Positions 36,224 to 45,059 of a DNA stretch of 64,000 bases are shown one piece after another. The position numbers were made by a program, and so were the translations under genes. Numbering within the stretch: the first letter of the stretch is position 1; every line of letters begins with the position of its first letter. Under the pieces are notes generated by a model. The model ran no database searches, was not told the DNA's origin, and worked only from the letters and a program-made list of their open reading frames with translations. Source of the DNA: Streptomyces sp. NBC_01803 (GTDB lineage Bacteria > Actinomycetota > Actinomycetes > Streptomycetales > Streptomycetaceae); the NCBI RefSeq assembly GCF_035917415.1, contig NZ_CP109073.1:1-64000 (forward strand). The letters are read 5' to 3'.

Positions 36224-37426
36224 TCAAGGGAGGCGTGGGGTTCTGGGTTCGTAGAAGGTGCCGTCGCGGAGCATGGCGAAGAGGACGCTGATGCGGTGGC
36301 GGGCGAGGCGGAGGAGGGCTTGGGTGTGGGTCTTCCCCCGGTCCCGGCATTTGTCGTAGTAGGTGCGGGAGGCGGGATCGTGGAGGGCGGCGAACGCGGA
36401 GAGGAACATGGCCCGTTTGAGTTGCCGGTTTCCGCTTCTGGGTGCGTGTTCGCCGTGGATCGAGGTCCCGGACGACTTGGTCGTGGGGGCGAGTCCGGCG
36501 TAGGAGGCGAGGTGGGCGGCGCTGGGGAAGCTGGTGCCGTCGCCGACGGTGACCAGCAGGACGGCGGCGGTCCTGACCGCGACCCCCGGCATCGAGGTCA
36601 GGACCTTGGAAAGAGGGTGCTCCTCCAGCAGGGCTTTGATCTGGGCTTCCAGAGCGCGGCGCTGTTCGTGGACGGCGGCCAGGGAGCGGGCCAGGGACGG
36701 GATGACGACGTCGAGAGTGCCGGTCCCGGGAACGACGACGGTCTGTTCGTCGAGCGCGTCGAAGACCTCGTCGATCAGCCGCTGGGCCATGCGCGGGGCC
36801 TTGGGCCGGATCACCTCAACGAGCCTGCGCCGACCGGCCTTTCGCAACGCGGACGGGGAACCGTAGCGTTCCAGCAGCCAGGTCACGGCCTGGTGGTCCA
36901 GGCGCGGCCCGAGCACGCGTTCCAGCGAGGGGTGGAACTGGGTGAGCAGGCCGCGTATCCGGTTGGAGGTGCGGGTGGCCTCGGCCGCGAGGTCCTGGTC
37001 GAAGCCGACCAGCACGGTCAGCTCGGCGGTGATCTCGTCGGTGAGTTCCAGCGAGCGCAGGGTGTGCGGCATGGTGCGGGCGGCGTCCGCGATCACCGCG
37101 GCGTCCTTCGCGTCGGTCTTCGCCTCGCCCGGGTACAGGTCGGCGATCCTTCGCATGGCCAGGCCCGGCAGGTAGGCGACCTTGCAGCCCGCGTCGCGGG
37201 CGACCGTGAGCGGGAGGGCTCCGATGGAGGCGGGCTGGTCGACGATCACCAGCACGGTTCCGAACTTCGCCGCGAGCTTGTCGAACACGGCCCGCAGCTT
37301 CGGCTCGCTGTTGGGCAGCTGCTTGTCGAAGACCTTCTTGCCGGCCGGAGTCAGCCCGTGCCCGTGATGGGTGCTCTTGCCGACGTCCAGGCCGAGGAAG
37401 ACGCCCACGTCGTCGATGTCGTACAA
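36224..37426 (-). CDS. IS110-family transposase, copy 2
   Basis: 400 residues from TTG 37426 with the same ribosome-binding site as copy 1; the protein is identical. Intact DEDD (GLDVGKSTHHGHGL, KTDAKDA) and serine-containing C-terminal domain (SSGTS). Identity of the two copies implies recent transposition or gene conversion. Confidence 0.9.
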   Translation of the reverse strand: MYDIDDVGVFLGLDVGKSTHHGHGLTPAGKKVFDKQLPNSEPKLRAVFDKLAAKFGTVLVIVDQPASIGALPLTVARDAGCKVAYLPGLAMRRIADLYPGEAKTDAKDAAVIADAARTMPHTLRSLELTDEITAELTVLVGFDQDLAAEATRTSNRIRGLLTQFHPSLERVLGPRLDHQAVTWLLERYGSPSALRKAGRRRLVEVIRPKAPRMAQRLIDEVFDALDEQTVVVPGTGTLDVVIPSLARSLAAVHEQRRALEAQIKALLEEHPLSKVLTSMPGVAVRTAAVLLVTVGDGTSFPSAAHLASYAGLAPTTKSSGTSIHGEHAPRSGNRQLKRAMFLSAFAALHDPASRTYYDKCRDRGKTHTQALLRLARHRISVLFAMLRDGTFYEPRTPRLP

Positions 37427-37688
37427 CCCGTCCTCCCGAACAGGGCTCGTGCGGTGCTGGCCAGGGCGATGGCGCCGTACGTGCGCATCCACGTTATGCA
37501 GACCTGCCGCCCGCAAGCGGCCGGGCATTGCGCCAGGCCGGGCGGTGGTCGGACCTCTCATCAGCGTCTCCAACGGCACCCCACGGGCCCGGTGACACCA
37601 CCCCCCAGGTCATGCGTTCGACAGAGGGGAACAGTCATGCCGGGCCCGGAGGCCAGCGGTCCTCTTGCAGGACCGCGAAGAACATAAC
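37427..37688 (-). ncRNA. Candidate bridge RNA in IS110 end, copy 2
   Basis: Same 262-bp noncoding end as at 13059-13320, including the 8-bp hairpin (37656-37676). Confidence 0.4.
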
Positions 37689-38233
37689 GGGGGTTGAGTG
37701 CCGACCGGCCGAAAGGCCGCGTAGAGGCCGGCCGCGAACGCGGCGGGCGTGACGCCAGGCGTGCGCGCGAGGCGCTCCGCCGCGCCGGACAGCTCGCCAG
37801 TCTCCTCGGCCGTCAGTACGGTGGTCATGTTGCCAACGACCCGGCCGAACTGAAGGTGGACGGTGGGCACATCGACCAACTCGGGGTCGAAGACGACCAC
37901 CTGGGGAGCGCTTTGCTGCCGCGCGGCGATCTCCTCGGCAAGCGCTCCGGCGAACACGGAGCCGGCGCAGTGGCCGAGCACCGCTCGGACGGTCCGCCCG
38001 CTCGCCTCGATCTCCCTCAGCCAGGAGTCCAGGTACGTGGCGTCGAGTGCGTCCGTCTCGGGGGTGCGGCGCGGGGCGACCGTCTGCCACAGGGCGCAGT
38101 CCAGATTCAGGCCGGGGGCGAGATCAGTGAATCCGCCCTCGTTTCGACCGGTCACCGGGAAATCGGCGGCGAGGACGATACCGCTGTCATCTCTCGCGTC
38201 GAGCACGACATTCCACAGGGTGGGGCTGGGCAT
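37689..38233 (-). pseudogene. Thioesterase-like alpha/beta hydrolase, cut by IS110
   Basis: About 180 residues of an alpha/beta hydrolase: the nucleophile elbow reads VLGHCAGSVFAGALAEEIAA, with Cys at the usual Ser position, followed by VVVFDPELVDVPTVHLQFG. The reading frame runs into the IS end, so the catalytic His region is missing. A stand-alone type II thioesterase of a peptide or polyketide pathway is possible. The missing 3' part is not found on the other side of the IS. Confidence 0.6.
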
Positions 38234-38463
38234 GGTGAATCTCCCCCCATATCAATACTCCGGATACCAGTCGAGCATTGAGCGCAATCCAAGTCCGGCC
38301 AGGACAGAGCAAATCCTACGGTCAGGCGATCGCCCATCCCATAGCGGCCATTCACGGATCGAGTCCTTCGCAATTACGCACCGCCGAAGCGAACGATGAG
38401 CCGCAGGATACATTTCCGACCAGAGGAAGGGAATTCGAGAAATTCACAGGATAGGCCGACTTC

Positions 38464-38628
38464 GTGGTCCTCGCCTGGGCCGCCACCCCACTCCTCAAGC
38501 GCCGCACCGAAGCGGCCCGCGACTTCCACGAACGCCTGTTCGCCCTCGTCACCCTCGGCGACGACCGCGCCGTCAAACAGACCTACGTCCTGGGCGAACC
38601 CGCGCTCACCCAGCGCTGGCCGGACTGA
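38464..38628 (+). CDS. Short membrane-type peptide, possible remnant
   Basis: 54 codons from GTG: VVLAWAATPLLKRRTEAARD then FHERLFALVTLGDDRAVKQT. The composition is protein-like and the frame ends cleanly with TGA, but no ribosome-binding site is evident. It may be the tail of a small membrane protein. Confidence 0.35.
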   Translation: MVLAWAATPLLKRRTEAARDFHERLFALVTLGDDRAVKQTYVLGEPALTQRWPD

Positions 38629-38667
38629 CACAAGAACGGCCGGGCGTTGGTCGGGACTGTAAAACGA

Positions 38668-38736
38668 GTGGCTCTGTCCCGTAATCGGTGGTAACGGAGC
38701 GCGTTCGGGGCAGAGTCGATTACGGGACAGGGCCAC
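38668..38736. mobile_element. 69-bp inverted-repeat (MITE-like) element
   Basis: 20-bp arms GTGGCTCTGTCCCGTAATCG (38668-38687) and its complement at 38717-38736, with one mismatch, around a 29-base centre. GGCTCTGTCCCGTAA-type ends are typical of IS5-like elements in Streptomyces. It adjoins the broken epoxide hydrolase, whose N-terminal part is gone. Confidence 0.6.
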
Positions 38737-38744
38737 CCATTGGA

Positions 38745-39148
38745 CAGACCCTCGCCGCGGTTCGCGCAGTGGACCCACCCCGCCACGCCGGTCAGCGACG
38801 ATCGGATGCTCACCGACATCTCGCTGTACTGGCTGACCGCGACCGCGGTCTCCTCGGGCCGGTTCCACCACGACACCCCGCGGGGACCCACAGCCGTGCC
38901 GGGTGCCACTCGGCGTGGCGGTGTTCGCACACGACATCACGCAGTCGGTGCGACCGCCGGCCGAGCGGCTGTACGACATCCGGCACTGGTCGGGATTCGA
39001 CCGCGGTGGCCACTTCGCCGCGATGGAGGTGCCGGAGCTGCTCGCCGAGGACGTCCGGGACTTCTTCCTTACCCACATCACGTACGACCACCAGGTCGCC
39101 ACCCGCTACACGGTCGCCACCGGCGAGCGCAGCGCCCGGGATCGGTGA
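38745..39148 (+). pseudogene. Epoxide hydrolase C-terminal fragment, frameshifted
   Basis: First frame: RMLTDISLYWLTATAVSSGRFHH; second frame from about 38900: PLGVAVFAHDITQSVRPPAE, HWSGFDRGGHFAAMEVPELL. This is the last third of an EphA-type alpha/beta hydrolase, with catalytic His in GGHFAAME. One frameshift lies near 38895. The N-terminal part with the nucleophile Asp is missing. Confidence 0.7.
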
Positions 39149-39364
39149 GTGGCTGAACGCCGGCGCCGAGTCAGCCGTGGCCCGGGGAGACGTGCGAGGG
39201 GTGCCCTCGGGCATCCTCAGCTTCCCCACCGGACAAGGGAAAAGCGCACCGCGCGTCGTTGCCCGGAGCTCGGGATCCGGCACGGTGGAGTGGCGCACCA
39301 GCGCGGAGAAGTCGGCGTTCGTCCGCAACGAGGTGCGCCACTGGAGCGCGAGTCCGCCCGGTGG

Positions 39365-39772
39365 TCACTCCTCGAGTTCGTGCCGGATGCGGCGGGACGG
39401 GGCGAAGGCGTAGAGGTCGAGGACCTCGGGTGCCTCGGCCAGGCCGGGGCCGCCGTCGTTCACCCACGCGGTGATGTCGGCCACGGCATCCGGATCGTTG
39501 ACCTGCCCGAGCCAGACCGGGCGGCCTCCGGCCTCGCGGCCCTCGGCGGAGGGCTGGATGACGATGACGTTGGCGCGCTCACAGACGCCCAGGCAGTCGG
39601 TACTGCGCACCGTCGCCACACCGGCCAGTGCGGTGCGCAGGTCGACGAGTTGGGCGGCGTGGTCCAGGCGGGGGACCATTCTGGTGGTACCGCAGCAGCA
39701 GCCGCGGCAGACGGCGACGGTGGGGCTGGCCGGCTTGCGGGTGGAGGCGGCCTTCTGGCTCCGGCGGCTCAC
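39365..39772 (-). CDS. (2Fe-2S) ferredoxin-domain protein
   Basis: 135 residues from GTG 39772. Thioredoxin-like ferredoxin pattern: TVAVCRGCCCGTTRMVP, then RSTDCLGVCERANVIVIQPS. Such proteins carry a 2Fe-2S cluster and occur near metal (nickel, cobalt) and tetrapyrrole genes. It is divergent from the NmtR-like regulator, sharing a control region of about 130 bp, so it is the probable target. Confidence 0.7.
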   Translation of the reverse strand: MSRRSQKAASTRKPASPTVAVCRGCCCGTTRMVPRLDHAAQLVDLRTALAGVATVRSTDCLGVCERANVIVIQPSAEGREAGGRPVWLGQVNDPDAVADITAWVNDGGPGLAEAPEVLDLYAFAPSRRIRHELEE

Positions 39773-39864
39773 TTGACGGCCCCGGAACGCTGGACCAGGA
39801 CAGAAGACATGACCACACAACCCTTCGCGGCTGGAAGACGGCAGCGCACCCACCATACAGGAAC

Positions 39865-39876
39865 ATCTGAACAGAT
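39865..39876. promoter_or_regulatory. Probable ArsR-family operator
   Basis: Perfect 12-bp inverted repeat ATCTG-AA-CAGAT within ACATCTGAACAGATCTTCATGT. It lies about 30 bp before the arsR start and about 90 bp before the divergent (2Fe-2S) gene. GATAGGAT just after it may be the -10 of the regulator gene. Confidence 0.5.
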
Positions 39877-39904
39877 CTTCATGTGTAAGCGATAGGATGG
39901 GGCC

Positions 39905-40294
39905 ATGGGTCACGGAGCCGACGACCAGTACACCGCCACCCCCCGCGAACGCCTGGACGCGGTGGGGGCCGCCGACGTCGCCGCGACGCTTCAGGCCCTG
40001 GCCACACCTTCCCGGCTGCGGATCCTCGCCCGTCTCCAGGAAGGCCCCTGCGCGGTGGGAGAACTCGCCGAGGCCGTCGGCATGGAGCCCTCCGCCTGCT
40101 CCCACCAGCTCCGCCTGCTGCGCAACCTCGGCCTGGTGGCCGGTGAACGACGGGGCCGCTCGATCGTGTACACCCTCTACGACCACCACGTCGCCGAACT
40201 CCTCGATCAGGCCCTCTTCCACGTCGAGCACCTGCGGCTCGGCCTGCACGACGCCCCCGCGCACGAGGCCGCGCGAACCCCGGCCCAGCAGTGA
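39905..40294 (+). CDS. ArsR-family metal sensor, NmtR-like
   Basis: 129 residues. Winged helix with recognition helix ACSHQLRLLRNLGLVAGERR and wing GRSIVYTLYD. The last helix carries D93-x-H95-x10-H106-x2-H109, the spacing of the nickel/cobalt site in mycobacterial NmtR (D91/H93/H104/H107). A nickel- or cobalt-responsive repressor of its own promoter and the divergent (2Fe-2S) gene is the likeliest role. Metal identity is inferred. Confidence 0.8.
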   Translation: MGHGADDQYTATPRERLDAVGAADVAATLQALATPSRLRILARLQEGPCAVGELAEAVGMEPSACSHQLRLLRNLGLVAGERRGRSIVYTLYDHHVAELLDQALFHVEHLRLGLHDAPAHEAARTPAQQ

Positions 40295-40366
40295 GGGCAG
40301 TCGCGCGAGACCCAAAGTGCACAACCCCGCCGCCGAACTCCCCATCGAAACAGAGCTGTCCGCCCT

Positions 40367-40576
40367 ATGGAACGCGCCCCGCTCCCGATGGACCGGCCCG
40401 GCCACGCCGTCCTCGGCATCGCCGGCGCCCCCGGCGCCGGCAAGAGCACCCTCACCGCCGCGCGCGGCGCCGCCTGCCCGGGCCCTCTCGTCATCGGCCC
40501 GAGGTCTCGCCTTCCGTCCCGCATCACCAAACACCCCACGGCGAACCGTATCCGCCTGCTCAGAGCGCGGGCGTAG
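40367..40576 (+). pseudogene. P-loop nucleoside kinase-like fragment
   Basis: N-terminal 30 residues, MDRPGHAVLGIAGAPGAGKST, give the Walker A of a phosphoribulokinase/uridine kinase-type protein (typical of Streptomyces nucleoside/nucleotide kinase-family genes). After about residue 40 the sequence no longer resembles the family and stops, so only the beginning remains. Confidence 0.5.
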
Positions 40577-41029
40577 CGGTCATGTCCCTCCTCGGACACC
40601 AGATTTTCGGCCTCTGACCTGCGAAAACGCCCCTCTGAGGGCCATTTTCCGGAGTCGGGCTCCCTGCCCGTCATCAGGGCTTTCCGTCTTCTCCCGCCCG
40701 CTGTTGGTCATGCGTTGGTCGCGTGACCGACCGGCCTCGGGGTCACGTTCCCCGGCTCACGCCGAACCGGCCGCCCCGGCCATGGACCAGCAACACCGTC
40801 AGCGGGTGCGGGGCGCGCCCGTTTCGGCCTCGCTCCGTGGTGAAGTCCAAGGGCGTCCACGGTGACGCCGATGGCGATGCGGTCGGTCATCCCTCCTTCC
40901 TCTCCTTCTGGCCGTCCGTGCTGCGGCGCGGCCCGCGCGCCGTAACCGCCAGGTGCGCGGCTGTCACCGGCCGTCCGGCCATCTCGTCTCCGGCAAAACC
41001 AATATCGCCCGATATGCCCCCATACGTTC
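40577..41029. other. Gap holding a hairpin, no gene
   Basis: No credible gene in 453 bases. Contains the terminator-like hairpin at 40622-40648. The last 60 bases probably hold the promoter of the sensor gene (AATATCGCCCGATAT is a near-palindrome at 41001-41015). Confidence 0.4.
40622..40648. terminator. Bidirectional terminator-like hairpin
   Basis: GAAAA...CCCTC-T-GAGGG...TTTTC, a 27-base near-perfect palindrome (two mismatched pairs) with an A-run on one side and a T-run on the other. Confidence 0.5.
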
Positions 41030-43746
41030 ATGGGTCGTATTTTTGGTTGGTCCCGGAGCCGGCCGGGCCCGTTCGTGAGGCGGGCGGGGCGCGACCGGCT
41101 CGGGGAGGACGCGGGACGGTCCTCGCGCGCGGCCCGCGGGCTGCGCAGTCTGGCCGGCCAGATGTTCACCCTGATGGCGGGGATCGTGGCACTGCTCGTG
41201 GCCGCGGCGGGCGTGGCGCTGATCGTTCAGGCGCGGCACGACGCCGGGCAGGAGGCGCGCCGGCGCTCGCTCGCCGTCGCGGAGACCTTCGCGCACGCCC
41301 CCGGGGTGAGGGACGCGCTGGCGTCCGCCGATCCGAGCGCGGTGCTGCAGCCCCTGACCGAGGCGGCCCGGCACCGTGCGGATGTCGACTTCATCGTGGT
41401 CATGAGCCCGGAGGGCATCCGCTTCACCCACCGGGACCCGGACAAGATCGGGCAGCGCTTCTCCGGCACCATCGGCCCGGCCGCGGAGGGGCGGGCGTTC
41501 ACCGAGACGCACACCGGGCCCACGGCCCGGTCGATCCGCGCGGTGGTCCCCGTCACCGGCCCCGACGGCACGGTGGTCGGCCTGGTCGCCTCGGGAGTCG
41601 AGGTCGAGGACGTGACGGGCGCGGTCCGGCGTCAGCTGCCGGTCCTGCTCGGCGGCGCCGCCGCCGGGCTCGCCCTGGGCACCGGCTGCGTGGCCCTCGT
41701 CGGCAGGCGGCTGCGGCGGCAGACGCACGGACTTGAGCCGGCCGAGCTCACCCGGCTGTACGAGCATCACGAGGCGGTGCTGCACTCGGTCCGCGAGGGC
41801 CTGCTGATCGTCGCCCCGGACGGGCACCTGCTGCTGACGAACGACGAGGCGCGCCGCCTGCTCGGCCTGCCGCCCGACGCCGAGGGCCGTCCCGTCGGGG
41901 ACCTGGGGCCGGGCACGCCGATCGCGGAACTGCTGGCCTCGGGCCGCCTGGCCGTGGACGAGGTGCACCCCTCGGGGGAATTCCTCCTCGCCGTCAACCA
42001 GCGGCCCACCCGCCGCGACGGCCGCACCCTGGGCACGGTCGTCACCCTCCGGGACACCACCGAGTTGCGCGCGCTGGCCGACGAGGTCGGGCTGGCGCGC
42101 GAACGCCTGCGACTGCTCTACGACGCGGGCGTCGGGGTGGGCACCACGCTGGACGTGACGCGCACGGCCGAGGAGCTGGCGCGGGTCACCGTCCCGCGCC
42201 TGGCCGACTTCGTCGCCGTGGACCTGTGCGACCCGGTCCTGCGGGGAAGGAGCCGGCCGAGGGCGGGACCGACCTGCGCCGGGTGGCCAGGGCGGTGACG
42301 GCACGGCCGTCTCCCTCTACGCGGAGGGGGAGCTGGTGCACTTCCACCCCGCCACCCCGCAGGCCAGGGCCCTCATCGGCGGACGGTCCGTCCTCGCCCC
42401 GGAGCTGGCCCGGACGACCGGGTGGCGGGCCCAGGAGCCCGCCCGCACCGAGAAGATCCTCGCCGAGGGGCATCCACTCCCTGATCGTCGTGCCCGTGCT
42501 GGCCCGCGGCACCGTCCTGGGCGTGGCCAGCTTCTACCGCTCGCACCGCCCCGAGCCCTTCGACGAGGAGGACCTGTCCATCAGCGAGGAGATCGTGGGC
42601 CGCGCCGCGGTCGCCATCGACAACGCCCGCCGCTACACCCGCGACCACACCATGGCCGTCTCCCTGCAACGCAGCCTGCTCCCGCGCGGACTGCCGCAGC
42701 AGAACGCCGTCGAGGCCACCCACCGGTACCTGCCCTCGCGCGCGGGGGTGGGCGGGGACTGGTTCGACGTCATCCCGCTCTCCGGAGCCCGGGTCGCCCT
42801 GGTCGTCGGCGATGTCGTCGGCCACGGGCTGCGCGCCGTCGTCACCATGAGCCGGCTGCGCACCGCGGTCCACAACTTCTCCGCCCTCGACCTGGCTCCC
42901 GACGAACTCCTCACCCACCTCGACGACCTGGTCGGGCGCCTGGACCGCGAGGGGGACCGGGCCGACGGGACGGAGGCGGAGATCGCCGGAGCCACCTGCC
43001 TCTACGCCGTCTATGACCCCGTCGCCCGCAGCTGCACCGTGGCCCTCGCGGGCCACCCCGCCCCCGCCCTCCTGCGCCCCGACGGCACGGTCGCCTTCCT
43101 CCCGGTCGAGCCGGCGCCGCCGCTGGGCATCGGCGGCCACCCCTTCCCGGTCCTCGAACTCGACGTCCCCGAAGGCAGCCGCCTCGTCCTGTACTCCAAC
43201 GGCCTCATCGACAACCGCGAACACGACCTGGAGGCCGGCACGCGGCGCCTGCGCGACGCTCTCGCGCACACCGGCCCCACCCCCGAGGACGCCTGCGAGA
43301 GCGTCCTCGGCGCGGTCCGCGACGCCGGTTCCCGGGACGACATCGCCCTCCTCGTCGCCCGCACCCGGGGACTGGACGAACGGGACGTCGCCACCTGGGA
43401 CATCCCGCCCGACCCCGCGGCCGTCGCCCCCGTGCGCGAGGCCATCACCGAGCGCGTCGCGGGGTGGGGACTGGGCGAGGCCGCGTTCGCCGCCGAGCTG
43501 GTCCTCAGCGAACTGATCACCAACGCCATCCGCTACAGCCGGCCCCCCATCCGGGCCCGCGTCCTGCGCCAGCGCACCCTCATCTGCGAGGTGTCCGACG
43601 CGAGCAGCACCTCTCCCCACCTGCGCCACGCGGCCGTCACGGACGAAGGCGGGCGCGGCCTGTTCCTCGTCGCCCAGCTCACGGAGCGCTGGGGCACCCG
43701 CTACACCACCCGGGGCAAGACCATCTGGGCCGAGTGCGCCCTCTAG
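41030..43746 (+). pseudogene. SpoIIE-type sensor phosphatase with frameshifts
   Basis: In order: transmembrane helix (MFTLMAGIVALLVAAAGVAL), extracellular sCache-like sensor, second helix (QLPVLLGGAAAGLALGTGCV), PAS (HSVREGLLIVAPDGHLLLTN), GAF, SpoIIE/PP2C phosphatase (GVGGDWFDVIPLSGARVALV, GDVVGHGLRAVVTMSRLR) and a C-terminal HATPase anti-sigma-like domain (LSELITNAIRYS, DEGGRGLFLVAQL). About 900 residues in all. The frame changes three times inside the GAF domain (near 42247, 42291, 42473), each at a G or C run. If these are sequencing errors the gene is intact; if real, the phosphatase half is separated from the sensor. Confidence 0.75.
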
Positions 43747-43775
43747 CGCGATCGGACGGCCCGGCCCGGGCGTTC

Positions 43776-44825
43776 TCACACGGGGCTCGCGGCCAGCTCC
43801 CGCAGCGCGGCCACGTCCGCGGAGGTGACCTCGACGCCGTGTGCGGACTGGCGCCGGTGGGTGGCGAGTTCGCTCTCGCCCGGGAGACGGACCGGCTGGG
43901 CGGGGTCTGCGGGCGGGGTCGCGTGCAGGATGCCGGCGAAGTCCGCCATCCGCGCGGCCAGCACGTGGGCGTTCATCAGGCGTGAGGTGTCGACCAGGAT
44001 GAAGACGTGGCCGAGGTCCTGGGCGCGCTCGGGGGCGACGTTCCACGAGCTCACGTGGGTCAGGTAGGCCGCCTCGGAGAGCAGGCCCGTGAACAGGTCG
44101 ATCATCAGCGAGAGCCCGTATCCCTTGTGCCCGCCGATCGGCTGCAGGAAGCCGGCGAGGGCCGCGTCCGGATCGGTGGTCGGGTGGCCCTCGGCGTCGG
44201 TCGCCCAGGTGTCGGGTATCGCGTCCCCGGCGGCGGCGGCCCGGCGGATCTTGGCGCGCGCGACGACGCTCAGGGCGATGTCGAGCATGACCGGGTCCCC
44301 GCCCGGGGAGGGGACGCCGATCCCGAGCGGGTTGTTGCCGAGCCGGGCCTCCCGGCCGCCCCACGGCGTGATGGTGGTGGTGGCGTTGCTGGCGATGATG
44401 GCGGCGAAGCCCTGCTCGGCCGCCTGGAACAGGTAGGGCATGACCGGCCCGAAGTGGTTGCTGTGCCGGGCGAACGCGGCGCCGATCCCGGCCCGGCGGG
44501 CGCCTTCGGCCGCCGCCTCCAGGGCGCGGGCACCGACCAGCGGGCCGATGCCGTTGGCCCCGTCGACCCGGGCCAGGGCCGGGGCGACCTGCTCGACGTG
44601 CACCCGGGCGGCGGGGTCGAGGCCGCCGAGCCGGCCCCGCTCCAGGTACTGCGGGATGCGGACGATGCCGTGGGTGTGGATGCCGAACAGGTCCGCCTGG
44701 ACGAGCACCCGGCCGATCGCCTCGGCGTCGGCGAGCGGCGCCCCCGCGTTGAGCAGGGCCCTCACCGCGAGCGCGTGCAACTCGTCGGCGGGCAGCACGG
44801 TGGTCTGGGACGGGGTGTGAGGCAC
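43776..44825 (-). CDS. Ldh2-family malate/lactate dehydrogenase-type oxidoreductase
   Basis: 349 residues. Signature DLFGIHTHGIVRIPQYLERG (catalytic His region), AFARHSNHFGPVMPYLFQAA, TPWGGREARLGNNPLGIGVP and QPIGGHKGYGLSLMIDLFTG are those of the Ldh2/YlbC NAD(P)H-dependent 2-oxoacid reductase family (malate, ureidoglycolate, sulfolactate, imine acids). The substrate is undetermined. It faces the ABC transporter operon across 230 bases that carry two inverted copies of the same operator-like sequence, so the two are probably regulated together. Confidence 0.85.
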   Translation of the reverse strand: MPHTPSQTTVLPADELHALAVRALLNAGAPLADAEAIGRVLVQADLFGIHTHGIVRIPQYLERGRLGGLDPAARVHVEQVAPALARVDGANGIGPLVGARALEAAAEGARRAGIGAAFARHSNHFGPVMPYLFQAAEQGFAAIIASNATTTITPWGGREARLGNNPLGIGVPSPGGDPVMLDIALSVVARAKIRRAAAAGDAIPDTWATDAEGHPTTDPDAALAGFLQPIGGHKGYGLSLMIDLFTGLLSEAAYLTHVSSWNVAPERAQDLGHVFILVDTSRLMNAHVLAARMADFAGILHATPPADPAQPVRLPGESELATHRRQSAHGVEVTSADVAALRELAASPV

Positions 44826-44854
44826 TGCGGCTCCTCGGGGTGCTCGGATCGGCG

Positions 44855-44875
44855 ATCAATATAATCAACATTAGA
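44855..44875 (+). promoter_or_regulatory. Operator-like repeat, Ldh2 side
   Basis: ATCAATATAATCAACATTAG plus A. It matches the reverse complement of 45023-45043 at 17 of 21 positions. On the reverse strand TATATT within it could be the -10 of the dehydrogenase gene, with TTGCGT upstream as -35. Confidence 0.6.
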
Positions 44876-44975
44876 CTTGACGCAAGAGGAAACCTAGAAG
44901 CAGAAATCACCCCTGTCAACGCGACGAGAGCGCCGACTCCACCCCCAATCCAGCACAAATGAGCCGCACAAACGC

Positions 44976-45004
44976 TTGACAGCGGCCGGACCCGTTCGTA
45001 GGGT
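44976..45004 (+). promoter_or_regulatory. Sigma-70-type promoter of the ABC operon
   Basis: TTGACA (44976-44981), 17-base spacer, TAGGGT (44999-45004). The second operator-like repeat (45023-45043) lies 19 bases after the -10 and would cover the start of the transcript. Confidence 0.65.
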
Positions 45005-45022
45005 CCCCAGCATTCATCAACC

Positions 45023-45043
45023 TTCAATGATGATTGTATTGAT
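45023..45043 (-). promoter_or_regulatory. Operator-like repeat, ABC side
   Basis: On the reverse strand ATCAATACAATCATCATTGA plus A, related to 44855-44875 by inversion. A shorter version (ATCAACATTGAGTGAT, 49084-49099) precedes the citrate-synthase-like gene. Confidence 0.6.
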
Positions 45044-45059
45044 GACGGAAGGGCGGGTC

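Larger units (their letters stand above)
36207..37688 (-). mobile_element. IS110-family insertion sequence, copy 2
   Basis: Same 1482 bp as 11839-13320, same orientation, offset 24368. It is flanked by exactly five Gs on each side. Unlike copy 1 the sequences on its two sides do not rejoin into one gene: at right it ends a thioesterase-like gene, at left lies the promoter region of the 35498 gene. This suggests recombination between copies or an adjacent deletion. Confidence 0.9.

Noticed and set aside
42373..45027. 884-codon reverse frame across the phosphatase and Ldh2 genes
   Set aside because: Low-complexity Arg/Gly/Ala translation lying opposite or out of frame with recognised domains.
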